DNA from: Heterodera schachtii
Taxonomy: Eukaryota > Nematoda > Chromadorea > Rhabditida > Heteroderidae
Length of the DNA stretch: 64,000 nucleotides
Reading direction: 5' to 3'
Assembly: GCA_023374025.1 (NCBI GenBank)
Contig: SIJG01000190.1
Coordinates: 90,814-154,813, forward strand
How positions within the stretch are numbered: position 1 is the first letter of the stretch; each line of letters begins with the position of its first letter. This document shows, one piece after another, positions 34,228 to 45,419 of this stretch. The notes below the pieces were generated by a model, which made no database searches, was not told the origin of the DNA, and saw only the letters and a program-made list of their open reading frames with translations. The position numbers and the translations under genes are program-made.

Positions 34228-37200
34228 ATGGCCAAAAAGCACACAATTGTGCTTACAGTAGTCGGCGTTTGTATCGTAGTGGCAGTGATTGCCTGGGGCA
34301 TTATTCGGTTAATTATTATGTCATAGGCAAAACGAAAAAATCACGTTTTTACAGTAGCCAATTGGGCGGTTCAAACACGAGTGGCATTGTTACTGTACCG
34401 GTTCAACTGTATTCCTCCTCCATCCTGCACATATGGCTGAAAACGCGTTCGGCCGCTCAGGTATGCGCATTGGATGACCGCAATAATGGCAATAATTTGA
34501 AAACCCCTTATTAGTGTAATTCCTGGTATTTTATGATATGACGTAATTACGTCAATTTGAGTGACCGAATTGCGGTAGTTTTTTGACCGTAATAAGGACA
34601 ATTGTACTGACTGTAATTACAGCAATTTGAGTGACTGGCAATATCGGTAATAGCGACCGTTATAACGGCTATTTTTAAATGACTGTACTACGGCATTTTA
34701 GTGTCCGTAATGGGTAATTAAGACAATTTTCGGTTTGGTTGCAACTAAGCATTTCCCCATGGACAGGAAGTGCCAGCCCGGATCCGACTTCGGCACCCGG
34801 CAATGGACAATGTGACGTTGGCCAAAACGGACCAATTCATCGAGTACGAGTTCCACGAGTTAGCACTTCTGCTTGAAGGACCCGCAAATCTGGAATGGGC
34901 CAAAGAAGGTGGGTTTCAGAGCAAGGAAGGGGCCAAAGATCATTTAAAAAATTATTTTTTATTACCGATCGATCGAGTGATTGGGTATCGGAAATTACGG
35001 AGTGTTTGACGCATGAAATCTCTGGTTTTATGATTAGAATTCGTAAAAAAAATTTCCGATTTCGCTTTCAGAATACCAGAGCTTTTTTAGGCCCTCATTA
35101 AGACACCAATATTCCGGAATTCCTTTGTACAGAAACTACACCAATACAATTCTCCAAAATTTGATAATGGAATGATATCATCAAATTAATTATCGTAATT
35201 ACCAAAATTAAAGCGAACAACTCACTGATTTTAATAAGAATGCAAATTTCTCTGGAATCTTTCCGTTTTTTTGGCAATCAATTCGGTTTCCTTTTAAAAT
35301 TCATAATGAAAAAAATAATATCTTCCAAGCTAACATTAATGCTTGCTAAATTTGGTCAATATATCTGGTCCATTTAAATTAAATGATTATCCAATGCCCC
35401 GTTTTAAAAAGCCCGTTTGGCGCTCAGTTGACAAAAACGGGCTTTTTGGCATGCCGTTTCGCGCCGGCATTTTCTTCAAATTAATTGTAGGCCAGGAATG
35501 GAAAAATTTTAGGATACTTTTAAGAAGTTTTTCAAAAATTTTATTTTGAGAATTTTTGGGTCAGAGAAGAAATCCCTGTTTAAGTACCAGTGAGCCCGTT
35601 CGGGCTCTATTAGTATTCTGTTGTTTTTTAGGGATGTGGAAATTAAATTTTATTTATCTTTTTCGGTAAAGAATTTTTGGCATTTTCTTTCCATTAATTT
35701 AATTTTTAAATTTAAATCAGACACCCGTGTCTCATATATTTACGTATTCGAGCCGGACACCGTTTTGGAGCGTGGCATTCGTCCGGCATTCATTTCAAAT
35801 ACGGCACGCTTTCCGGACGTGCGCGAGGGGTACCATTTTCGTCCGCCGTTGGGATGGATGAACGACCCGAATGGGTTCAGCAAATTTGGTAAAATCGATT
35901 AACGCATTTTGTTTTCATTCAATAGTATTTTTACTAAATTTCATTTATCATTTACGGAATTAACTTTTTATTACTTATATTTGCGACAAAAAATAATTAA
36001 ATTAATTACTTACAACTCCTTTTTAAAAATTAATTACCCAATTATAAAAATATAATTGACTTAAATACCTATAGCATTAAATATTTCTAATCGCCCCACC
36101 CCCCCCCCCCCCCCGCTAAAAATTTAAAAATAAAATACAATTTTTATTCATAAAATAAAAGTTTTAATTTTTTTAAATTTTAAATTGTTTATTAATTAAA
36201 ATACTAATTAATTTTTTCAATTATCTATGAAAGGTGATCACTTTCATCTGTTCTACCAACATTACCCGCATGCGTTGCATTGGAGTGCCATGTATTGGGG
36301 TCACGCGGTCAGCCGAGATTTGGTAATTTAAATTGGCATTTTATTTTTACACCAACAGAATTGTGTCCCGTAAATTGCTTGGGGATGGGTTCAATTTTGG
36401 GGAACCGCCTAATTTGGCACCAAATCTATAACATTTTTATTTGTCATCCAAATTAAATAAATTTATTATGAAAACGAGTGACCGTCCGTCCCTATTAGCC
36501 TGCAAGATTTCAAAAATTTATCTGAGACACAAAAAAAGTTATAGCCAAGAAACCTCAATAATTGGATTTTTCTGGCCATTTTGGCGACGCACGCCGCCAT
36601 ATCTTTTTTTAAGCTAATATAATGTTTCCAAATTTTGTAGGCGAATAGAGAAATTTAAATCTATCGTTTGACATGAAATTTATTTTATTTTACAGAATTA
36701 TTGTATTTTTGCAAAAATTAAATATTTTAAATTTTTATATAAATTGGGGCGTTTTTTCCTGGATTAAAAAATTCTCATAAAAGTGATATCATCACAAAAA
36801 TTACTAAATTTTAAATTTTTTTTTTGTTTTTGTTGTTCGAAAAAATAAAAATATTAATTTCAAAAAAATCAAAAAATTGAATTATTATTAATAAATATAA
36901 AATACGGTAAAATATTTTCTAGTTAAACCTTCTAAAAACCGACTTATAAATTGTAAAATGTGAGTAAATTTATCGGAAATACATACCCATTCGGTATAAC
37001 CCGGATGGCTAGTGCCAATTTAATGCAATTTTATCGGTGTCAAAAAAAATTTGAAACTTGGATATAATCGACGGATTAGAATATTTTGGACATGGAATTT
37101 TTACATTTAAAAAAGAAATTAAAAAAACACATTAATTTTTTGGAATCAATAAAAATCCATCACCATAGCCTTTTAAAAATTTAAAATCTTCCTAATTAAT

Positions 37201-40200
37201 CTTCCATTATTTCATCTTCTCCAAATTGTTTTTTCCATTTGCTAATGGTTGATTGATCAATTTTCAATATTTTTGCAATTTCTTTGTCAGTCATTTTTGG
37301 ATTTTCTTTTTTTATTACACAATAAATTTTCATTTTTTCCACTTTTTCTTTCTCAGTGAATATTTTTCGAATATTTCCAAATTGTTTCTTCCATTCCATA
37401 ATTTGTCCATAACTAACTCCAATTTTCTTACAAATTTCATCATAATTTTTGTCCCATTCTTTGGTTGAATATTTTCTTTTTTGTTTATATTCATTTGTCA
37501 TTTTAATGAATTTTTGAACAATTTCAATTTTTTCTTCATCAGTTTTTGGTTTGTTTTTATATAGGCCAAATTCTTTAATCCATTTATAAATTTTGCTTCG
37601 ATTTGTTCCCAATTTTTTCGCTATTTTCGAATTTATTTTATTCCATTCATTTTTGGATATTTTCTTCCTTTTTCCTTTATTTTCTCTTTTATTTTATAGA
37701 ATTTTCCAATTATTGCCTTTCTTTTCTCTTCTTTTTCTTCCCATTTTTCTCCAAATATTTCATCAAATGTTTTTTGTTGCAATTTTTTCTTTTCTGATCC
37801 AACCGAATTAATATTAATTAAGACGATCAAAAGCACAATTAAATGGAATATTAGGCACAATTTCATTTCTTTTTAATGATATTTTGTTCTACAATTATAA
37901 TTAATAGGGTCGCTACTTTTAGTGACGAAAAAGCCCAAAATAGTGAAGAAATAGTGACAAAAAGTCCGAAATAGTGACGAATAGTGACATAATTTTCACC
38001 CAAAAATTATGCAAAATTAATTTTTTTTCAAAAATTTTCGGTCGATTCTTAGGGGTGTATTTTCAGTTTTTATTGCATTTTTGTTAAGAATTTTCCAAAA
38101 AATGTCAAAATAGTGGAAAAATAGTGACAAAACGCCAAAATAGTGAATTTTCACTATTTTAGTGACGAAGCTCCAAAATAGTGATTTCTAGTGACCGATA
38201 GTGACATTAGAATCGAAAAATTTAAACATAGAAATGCGTTTTTTGATTCTTCAAAACAATTGAGCAGAAAAAATAGTTAAATCACTAAAAATAGCGACCC
38301 TAATAATTAAGTAATTTTCATGGATTATGTCCAAATCAATATAATATATGTGTTATTTTATTTTTAAAAAAAGATTCATTTTATTCAAATATTTATTTGT
38401 CAAATTTAAGAAAATTATTTAAAATAATATTATAACTAAATTCCCCCATATCATTTGCTATATTTTTTTATGCTTTATGAGATGATCATTTTGGAATTGA
38501 TTATATTTTAAAGAAAAATTTACTTTATTAGCGTCACAATCAATCTTTTTCGTTAATATTTTCATTATTTTTGCATTATTTTTATGGAAAATGAATTACG
38601 TTTATGAAAATTATGATGAAATTAAAAATATTTCCTTTATTTAAAATTATGCAGAAATTAAAAATATTTACAAAAAAATGATAATTATGTAAAATATTAT
38701 TAATTTGTTTTTCTTTTTCTTTTTTTTAATATTGTCAGTCATTTACTATTTTTTATCTTCTAAATTTGTTTCTTTTTTCCCATTTTTTTTTGAACTGGCA
38801 ATGGGATTGAGCTGGCCAGAAAAGCCAGTGTGGAGCATGATTTTCAACTTCTTTAAAGTTTTTTTATAATTAATGAAAAAAATTGCCAATTCTTTGATTT
38901 GGTCATTTAATTAGGGGGCATTTATGTAAAATGCAAGGCATTTTTTAATTTGATTAATTCGACGAAAAATAAGGACATTTTCGATGTATTTGCTGGCCCA
39001 ACTCTTATTAATTAAAGATCAATTGGGTGCATCAACCCATCTTTTTGCTGCCCGACCCCGCGGTGGCACTTGAACATGATGGCATCGGCGGCATTTATTC
39101 TGGCTCTGCGGTGGTGGTGATTGATGCCGTTTCGGGACGGCCCAAAATGAATGTGTACTACACGGACTCGTTGAATGGTATTTTAATGCCTGATTATGCT
39201 TACCGAGAAAGTGGGTGTATGACTGACCTAAATCATACCGTAAAACTAAATTTACTGTAAAGTATGTTACCATAATTTACCAACATCGATGCCTGAAGGT
39301 ACTGTGTTTCTGAATGTTTTAAGAGCTCGCTGATTACGAATCTGACAATTTTTCGACCACAACATCTAACATGAGAATTCTTGCAAAAATTCGGAATTAA
39401 AATTCCTTGAATTTATTATTTGGGTCTAAAATTTGTAAAACACCCCAAAAAAAACGTTAAAGTGCATTAAAAAGTTTGAATAAGCTACCCCCACCAAAAT
39501 GATATTCGGTAAATTCTTTGCCCATAAATTTTTAGAAAAAAAAACTCTTGTTCCTTGGAATTTTTTATTGTTTTGATAAAAGGATCTTTATCAAACGCCA
39601 ACGGGACTGAAATGGCAGACCCAAATCTTCGCATAACAACCAATTTATTTGTTATATAGTACCTCTAAATTAGATCGTGTGCCATGGCAATTCCAAAGAG
39701 CAGTGACCACAACGAATGGCATCATGCCAGATCGTGCGGCCACCACGCTGATCCCGGATGTGCCGCCCGGGGTTGGCCTAATGCCGGATTTTCGGGACCC
39801 TAGCGGTAAAATGTGGCATTTTTTGGTATTTAAAAATACAAATTTTTCATACAGTTTTTATGGGGCCTGATGGACGCTGGAAAATGGTGTTGAGCAGCAA
39901 GGATAACCAGGGCGGAGTTGTGCTCCTCTACGAGACGACGGACAAACAAGTAATAATGCTACCGTACAACCTGACACTGTAGAAATTAATACTGTAATAA
40001 ATTCAATAAGTAGATAGATGTATTTAAACAAGAATTCTGTGAATCACCGGCGTTGATTAAGCGCCCTGCTGAGGACATTGTTAATTATTCTTTGTCCTAC
40101 CAATTATCAGTCATTGATTTTCTCCTCCCCCTAATTATTAACGTTAATTGATCCGCGCATCAAATTAGGCAATGACTAATTGGCGCTTCCTGAACGTGTT

Positions 40201-43170
40201 GCACCGCGACTCGCGCGTCAACACAAGCGTTGTCGAATGCGCGGCACTGTTACCATTGCCGGCACCTGTCGGTAGTCGAACATCATCCACTGTTCCGCTT
40301 TGGGTGCTACTGTACGGACAGTTGGACGCGTTTGACCCGCGCACCGGACGGCGGAACATGTCGCCCGCGTTTGTCGGCACCTTTGACGGGCGGCAATTCC
40401 GCGCACTGTTCGAGCAGGTGAACAATCTTCATAATAGGCTTCAAGATCATAATGTTAATGTTTATAAAATATAAAAAGAAATAATATACCGTAAGCCGAA
40501 ATCAAATACTGTAAAATACCGTATTCAAAAATTCGGCTTAAAGCCAAGTAAAAAGTTGAGTAAAAATTGAGAATTATAAAGTTGTGAATTATTTTTATTG
40601 GAAGACTAAAAATTTATTAATATTTTCAACAGAGTCTTAAATATCGGTCAAAAATGTTCTTTTTTTCTTACAGGAATTGGATTTCGCCACTGGCTCCTAT
40701 GCATTCCAAGTAAAATATGGCACTTTAACGAAGAATTTTTAATTTAAAAAATTCCTGATTATGGATTCCGGTGCTTTTCAAATCGGCATTTTGCCCAACA
40801 AAGTTTTTCTATGCATTTTCAATATAATTTTCGTTATAACTTATGTTAAATAATCTGTACCACCGTATTCAAAATTCGGAACTCATATTCAAGAAAAAGA
40901 GAAAATATTTGAAATTTGCGCGAAAAATATAATTTCGTTAATTTTTTTGTGAAAATATCCCAATTGGGCGGTCTAAATATGCAAAATTTACTTACATAAT
41001 CCTAGTGGTTCAATGAATTTATTTTTGGGTTTATTTTTGACCCTTTCAAATTGCCCAATTTGTCCCCAAGGGTTTCTATGAGCAATCGTTGGACCAAACG
41101 CTGATGATCGGCTGGTTGGCCAACTGGCGCGATTACGACGCCGAAACAAAGTCTGATTTTCCAACATCAATGACCGTACCACGACAAATGTTGCTCACCA
41201 GAGATGGAACGGTAGGAAGTCGCAAAAACTGTTTAAAAAAGTAGAACGAATTTAAATTGGGGTACTTTCCGGTTTTGGGGCCTAGATTTGAATTTGAATT
41301 TTTTAAAACAACAAAGGAGGAGCAGAATTTTGTGCGAGTTCCTCTGGCGCTGATGCCAAAAAAGATGGCTCATATTCACTTGAAGAAGCTTAGCTCAAAT
41401 TGTGGCATTTATGCCCCCAAATAATTTTGGCGCGTAATTATAGTAATTAAATTAGTTGAAAATTTAAAGGAAAACACGGCCCAGGAAGACACCGTTGCAA
41501 ATTGATTTAATAAGAGATTTTTGCAGTTTTTATGGGAAAAATTGTCATTAGAAGATAATTTGTTCGAAAAATAATTGTTGACTGGGTTTGCAAATAAAAT
41601 AAGTATAACCCTGGAATTTGACAAAAATTGTACCCGGTCTGGTCACAAATTTTTTGATTTTAATGCCATTTAAGGCCCTGCTCACTCCTCCAATTGATCT
41701 GCGTTCGTTGCGCATGCGTCGGCTTGACGATGGTCATCTCCTACAGAGTGGCCAAACTGTACAGTTGCCGACTGGGACAGCCGAAATTCGGTTGATTATT
41801 CGCCAGGAAGTGCTCCAACTCCATGAAGCCAACGTTCAACTGGAAGTGGATCATCCCAAGGTGGCATTCTGTTTGGCTATTCGAGATTCTCGGTATTTTT
41901 TGTCTTGAAGTTTTTTGATTTTTAAGTCGTGACTCTTGTCCCGGTAAATCGTCTTTGGAGCGACTATCCGATCTATTAATGTTACGTTTTATATCTTGTT
42001 GCGAGTGACCTGATCTGATAAGGACCTTACTTGTTGCCAGTTAGTTTATTTGTTGCAAATATCCCCGTTCTAGTCCCTGAAAATCTCGAATTAATACTTA
42101 TAAATTCGGGTTCCTTCCTCGAACCCAGAACCAGTGGCTTTTGTATATCCATTCCGTAATCCAGGTATTGTTGCGGGTTCCGAATCAAATAATGAAGCTG
42201 GATTCCAATCCAGATACCCTGAAGGGATCTTGCTCGGACACAAGCAAGCACAGATGGTGAATTTTTCAAAATTCTCCTCTATTTCTCGGCCATAAGTTAG
42301 TGTCCGCCACTCTTTAGCATTTCAAAGTCGAGAGTCTCGAACACCATTTAATTTTTTCATCCTCTAACTTTCAAGACTGAAACAGCGCCGGGTGTTCTCA
42401 TTGCGCCAGAAGGTCTTGAAATTTTGCCGGGCAAATCGCACAGTACGCCACAACGACTGATTGCGCTGGGCGCAAGGCCAACCGAAGTTCACATTCTGTT
42501 GGACACTGGCTCAATTGAAGTGTTCGCGGACGGAGGACGATGGGCCGGTGAGTTTTTTGGCACTCGTTCCTTATCTCTCTCTAATTTTCGTTTCTTTCTT
42601 CTCTCTTCTTTTCTCTCTGCATAACCTATCTCTCTATTCCATCCACTTTCTCCTCCACCCCTTCTTTCTCTCCTCTCTACTTTCTCTCTCGTCTCTCTCT
42701 CTCTCACTCGTTTCTCTCTCTTTCTCTTTTTTTTCTCATCTCTCCCACTCTTTTTCTAGTCTATCTCTATGTCTCTTTTTTACTCGTCTCTCTCTCTCTC
42801 TCACTTCCTCCCTCTCTCTCTCTTTCTCCTTTTCTTTCTCCTCCATCTCTTCTCTTTCTTTCTCTGTATGGTTTGTTTCTGTTTTCTCTCTCTCTCTCTC
42901 TCTCTCTCTCCCTCGCCCTCCCTCTCTCTCTCTCGCTTTCCGTGTTTCTCTTTTTTACGCGAATAACTCCCGCTAGTTCAAACCATTTACAAAGCATAAG
43001 CCAGTCATAACCAGCAGATTATATTTAATTCAGGGACCCATCGGTTCGAAGGTTTTGACCGCTTCACCGCCATCCGTCTTCGAGGCGAACTGAGCGCCGT
43101 GGTGCGCTCGGAGGTGTGGGCACTGAAAGGTGCCGAATTTCGTGGCCGTCTTGGCCCCCAACAATTTTGA
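34228..43170 (+). CDS. GH32 beta-fructofuranosidase (invertase-like), 13 exons, bacterial ancestry
   Basis: Exons: 34228-34308, 34767-34908, 35721-35888, 36234-36322, 39018-39214, 39660-39805, 39855-39949, 40169-40417, 40674-40709, 41071-41211, 41675-41860, 42376-42547, 43034-43170; about 612 residues. GH32 enzymes hydrolyse sucrose or fructans. Seen: an N-terminal signal anchor (VVGVCIVVAVIAWGII), GWMNDPNG with nucleophile Asp123, WGHAVSRDL, SGSAVV, FRDP (stabiliser Asp272), an EC motif with acid/base Glu329 changed from the usual ECPD to ECAA, MIGWLANW, TVPRQMLL, and the beta-sandwich signature SIEVFADGG. All junctions from exon 2 on are GT-AG and in phase. Intron 1 only keeps frame if cut at TTAATT, one base past a GT. 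GH32 is absent from typical animals; acquisition from bacteria is known in cyst and root-knot nematodes for using host sucrose. Intron 4 (2.7 kb) contains a family pseudogene and a MITE; intron 12 is a CT microsatellite. AATAAA at 43293. Confidence 0.92.
34510..34740. repeat. Degenerate GTAATTACGTCAATTTGAGTGACC repeats in GH32 intron 1
   Basis: Four or five diverged units centred on GTAATTACxxCAATTTGAGT and GACCGTAATAAGG follow one another. Similar ACTGTAATAA words recur in other introns of the gene (about 39970-40000, 40490-40530). Confidence 0.5.
35404..35446. repeat. Inverted repeat AAAAAGCCCGTTT in GH32 intron 2
   Basis: AAAAAGCCCGTTT pairs with AAACGGGCTTTTT about 18 bp later. A smaller perfect hairpin GAGCCCGTTCGGGCTC follows near 35592-35607. 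Both are intronic; no role known. Confidence 0.6.
36097..36115. repeat. C homopolymer in GH32 intron 3
   Basis: A run of about 17 C in an otherwise A+T-rich intron; length is error-prone in any assembly. Confidence 0.8.
37196..37866 (-). pseudogene. HTH-repeat secreted family, copy 8 (one frameshift), nested in GH32 intron 4
   Basis: ATG at 37866 begins MKLCLIFHLIVLLIVLININ, a signal peptide, followed by QQKTFDEIFGEKW and repeat 1 up to KGRKY. One base is missing near 37655 (TATCC where relatives have TATTCC). The other frame then continues without a break for 139 codons: IYKWIKEFG, EICKKIGVSYGQIMEWKKQF, EIAKILKIDQSTISKWKKQF and the terminal GEDEIMED, the same ending as copy 10. It lies antisense within a 2.7-kb intron of the GH32 gene. 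It could be functional if the single missing base is an assembly error. Confidence 0.85.
37905..38302. mobile_element. hAT-like MITE with AATAGTGAC repeats
   Basis: Ends TAGGGTCGCTACTTTTAGTG and CACTAAAAATAGCGACCCTA are inverted. A perfect 8-bp duplication ATAATTAA flanks the element (37897-37904, 38303-38310). The interior repeats AATAGTGAC / AAATAGTGA and has no coding. It sits just upstream of copy 8, inside GH32 intron 4. Confidence 0.88.
38310..39017. other. Remainder of GH32 intron 4
   Basis: A+T-rich. GAGATGATCATTTTGG at about 38480 and the following text match the region upstream of copy 10 (49661), so it is upstream DNA carried in with copy 8. Confidence 0.6.
42560..42960 (+). repeat. 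CT-rich microsatellite tract in GH32 intron 12
   Basis: About 400 bp of CTCTCT, TTTCTC and CCTCTC on the coding strand, with the longest pure (CT)n near 42888-42910. It fills most of the last intron and produces long spurious Ser/Leu/Phe frames. Confidence 0.9.
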
Positions 43171-44100
43171 TATGCATTTTTTTTTTATACATTTTGTGCC
43201 AATACACATTTTTTGCTGTTTTTGTAATTAATTAGTCTCACAATGATCATCAATCATCACATCATAAAGGCTGGCAAATGGCAAAAGATTTGAATAAAAT
43301 TGCAAAAAATAGAATTAAATAAATAATAGGCTCAATCACATATCTTCTCAAAAACTGGCAAATGATTATTATAAAATTAAATAAAAAGAAATTAAAACGA
43401 CTATTTTTCCAATAAAATATAAATGTGCTCCAATTGATTAGTGAAAGTGGATGGATTTATTGAGATAAATAATGAATTGGTTTAAAAAAAAATTATCAGT
43501 TGTGTGTCTGATCTCTTCGTATCTGATCTTTGCTCACTTATCGTTGTTGGTCTCTCTGTACTTATACAGTTTACAAGGCAGATCATACATACACTTTCAG
43601 ATTCTTATAAATGTACTCATTTTATAACGAATTGACAACTTCCAGTACTAAGGGTATCCTCATGGGCATATTCCCATGAGGGTATTATCTTTAAAAATTT
43701 TGTATTTCACATATATGACTCAAAGTGCGTTCAAATACGCTTTTATTGCAGTTTAGATGACTTTAAGCTTTTTTTCATGTATTTTAATCTGATTCGACCC
43801 AAAAACACGAAATTAGAAAATTTAATTTCTCGACTTTTTGTTCGAATTTGGGTCAGGGGTATGGAATTGGTTGAAACTAATGCCGTATTCATGATCAGCG
43901 ACCTCGAAAAGCCCTTGAGTTCAAGTTCCATTAAGTCGGCTCGGTTACATTAAAATTTTTTTTTTAATAATTAAATTTTTGTGACAGGCGTTCTGTCCCC
44001 CAAACCTGCTAGGGTACAGTAGGAAGGAGCCATCGTCGACGTTGTTGGCTTACGGTCTAAAACATAGGGACTGCAATGATGGTCAAATACGGCTGGATTT
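43171..44100. other. 3' flank of GH32, no further gene seen
   Basis: AATAAA at 43293 is the likely poly(A) signal. The rest is A+T-rich without splice-supported frames. Confidence 0.55.
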
Positions 44101-44101
44101 T

Positions 44102-44372
44102 GGGTTGGTCTGTCCACTTAGAATCCGACAGTTTGACAATCCGACAGTAAATAAAAAATAATAATAATAATATTTATGCATATAAACGGAATATTAATGA
44201 ATTTTATTATGGCTAATTGAAATGAAATTGTGCATGCTCAGCCTTGAGAAAAAACTTTCATTTTCGAATAAGATTTATTTAATTTAGAAATAATTGACAC
44301 CCTGTCGGACAGGGCTCCCGGTAAATGCGTCAGTGGAAAATGCGTCAGTAGAAACTGCGTTGCGTCAGTGAA
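44102..44372. repeat. Degenerate foldback-type repeats
   Basis: AATCCGACAGTTTGACAATC at 44121 and GGCTCCCGGTAAATGCGTCA at 44317 resemble the terminal units of the 31193-31733 element (GGCTCCCGGACAATCCGTCA), with GCGTCAGTGGAAAAT repeats. Likely a diverged or broken relative. Confidence 0.5.
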
Positions 44373-44609
44373 AACTTTTCGAAAGTCCTAATTCTCGAAT
44401 TTAGCATTTTTGGTCCAAAACGGAGTAGATCTCATATTAAAGGATTGATCTGTTTCAGTTTATTTTGTGTATCCAACCCGATTTTGAAAAAAACGCTAAT
44501 TTTGAAAATTTGAGCTTTCGACTTTTTTCGAATTCGGGTCCGGGGTTTAAAATTCAGAATGATGTTCTTATGGAATTTTACTTTCATACTACAATATTTA
44601 ACAATACAG

Positions 44610-45241
44610 GGTGCTAGTGCGTTTTATAAATCCGCCAGCGCGTTTTATAAATCCGCCACCATGCACATTTTTTAATTTTATTGCCATGCGCGTTTTATAA
44701 ATCCGCCAGCGCATTTTATAAATCCGCCAGCCTATGCTTTTAAAAATCCACTATAAGTTAAAATATAATTTTGCGTCTAAAGCTAATTATTATTCGACAA
44801 AATGATAATTAGGGCACCCCAAATATGTAAATCTAAATATTTGCCAAAAATTCCACCAAATATTTGCTAAAAACCCTCCAAAAATACCAAAAAAATTTGC
44901 CCAAAATTGAAACAAAACTGCATAATAAACACGTGAATTCTCAAAAATCCTTTCTTTATCCGTTTCGCTAGCAAAATTATTGATCAAAAACATTTCAATG
45001 CTTTTAGGCGTTAATCTATTTCTCTAATCTTCCAAAAGCTATAAAATATTCCGAAATTTCATCAAGGCAATTTTTCTATTGTCCCATTGCCTTATATTTA
45101 GTCTTTTGTTACGGACTGTATATTAAAAATATTTTTTAATTAATAATAAATTGCCTAAATAGGTATGGAAATACACAAATACAAAATTTTAGAACATTTT
45201 TTATTTTAATTTTGGCGGAATTTATAAAACGTGTCAACACG
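44610..45241. mobile_element. Second foldback element (GCGTTTTATAAATCCGCCA units)
   Basis: Left arm begins GGTGCTAGTGCGTTTTATAA with four GCGTTTTATAAATCCGCCA units to about 44735. The right end is GGCGGAATTTATAAAACGTG then TCAACACG, inverted to the left. A perfect 9-bp duplication ACAATACAG flanks it (44601-44609 and 45242-45250). No coding inside. Same architecture as the GGACAATCC foldback, different sequence. Confidence 0.85.
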
Positions 45242-45419
45242 ACAATACAGTACTTTATTTTAAAATATTTGTATTACTGACTCATTTTCCAGTCACCTCG
45301 GACAGTTCTTGCCATTTAATTATTTATTTTTAATGCCCAAAAATTATTTTTCGGGCTTGGTGTTCATGGTGGAAGCCCTGGTTAATTGTGAACCCGTCTC
45401 AACATCGAATTTGACCACC

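Noticed and set aside
37253..37811. Plus-strand Phe/Leu-rich frames over the HTH-family copies (also at 14439, 18516, 24256, 26395, 46803, 48825, 49186)
   Set aside because: Antisense of Lys/Glu-rich coding sequence; the minus strand has the conserved signal peptide and repeats.
42461..42976. Long plus-strand frame rich in Ser, Leu and Phe
   Set aside because: It is translation of the CT microsatellite in GH32 intron 12, overlapping exon 12 in the wrong frame.
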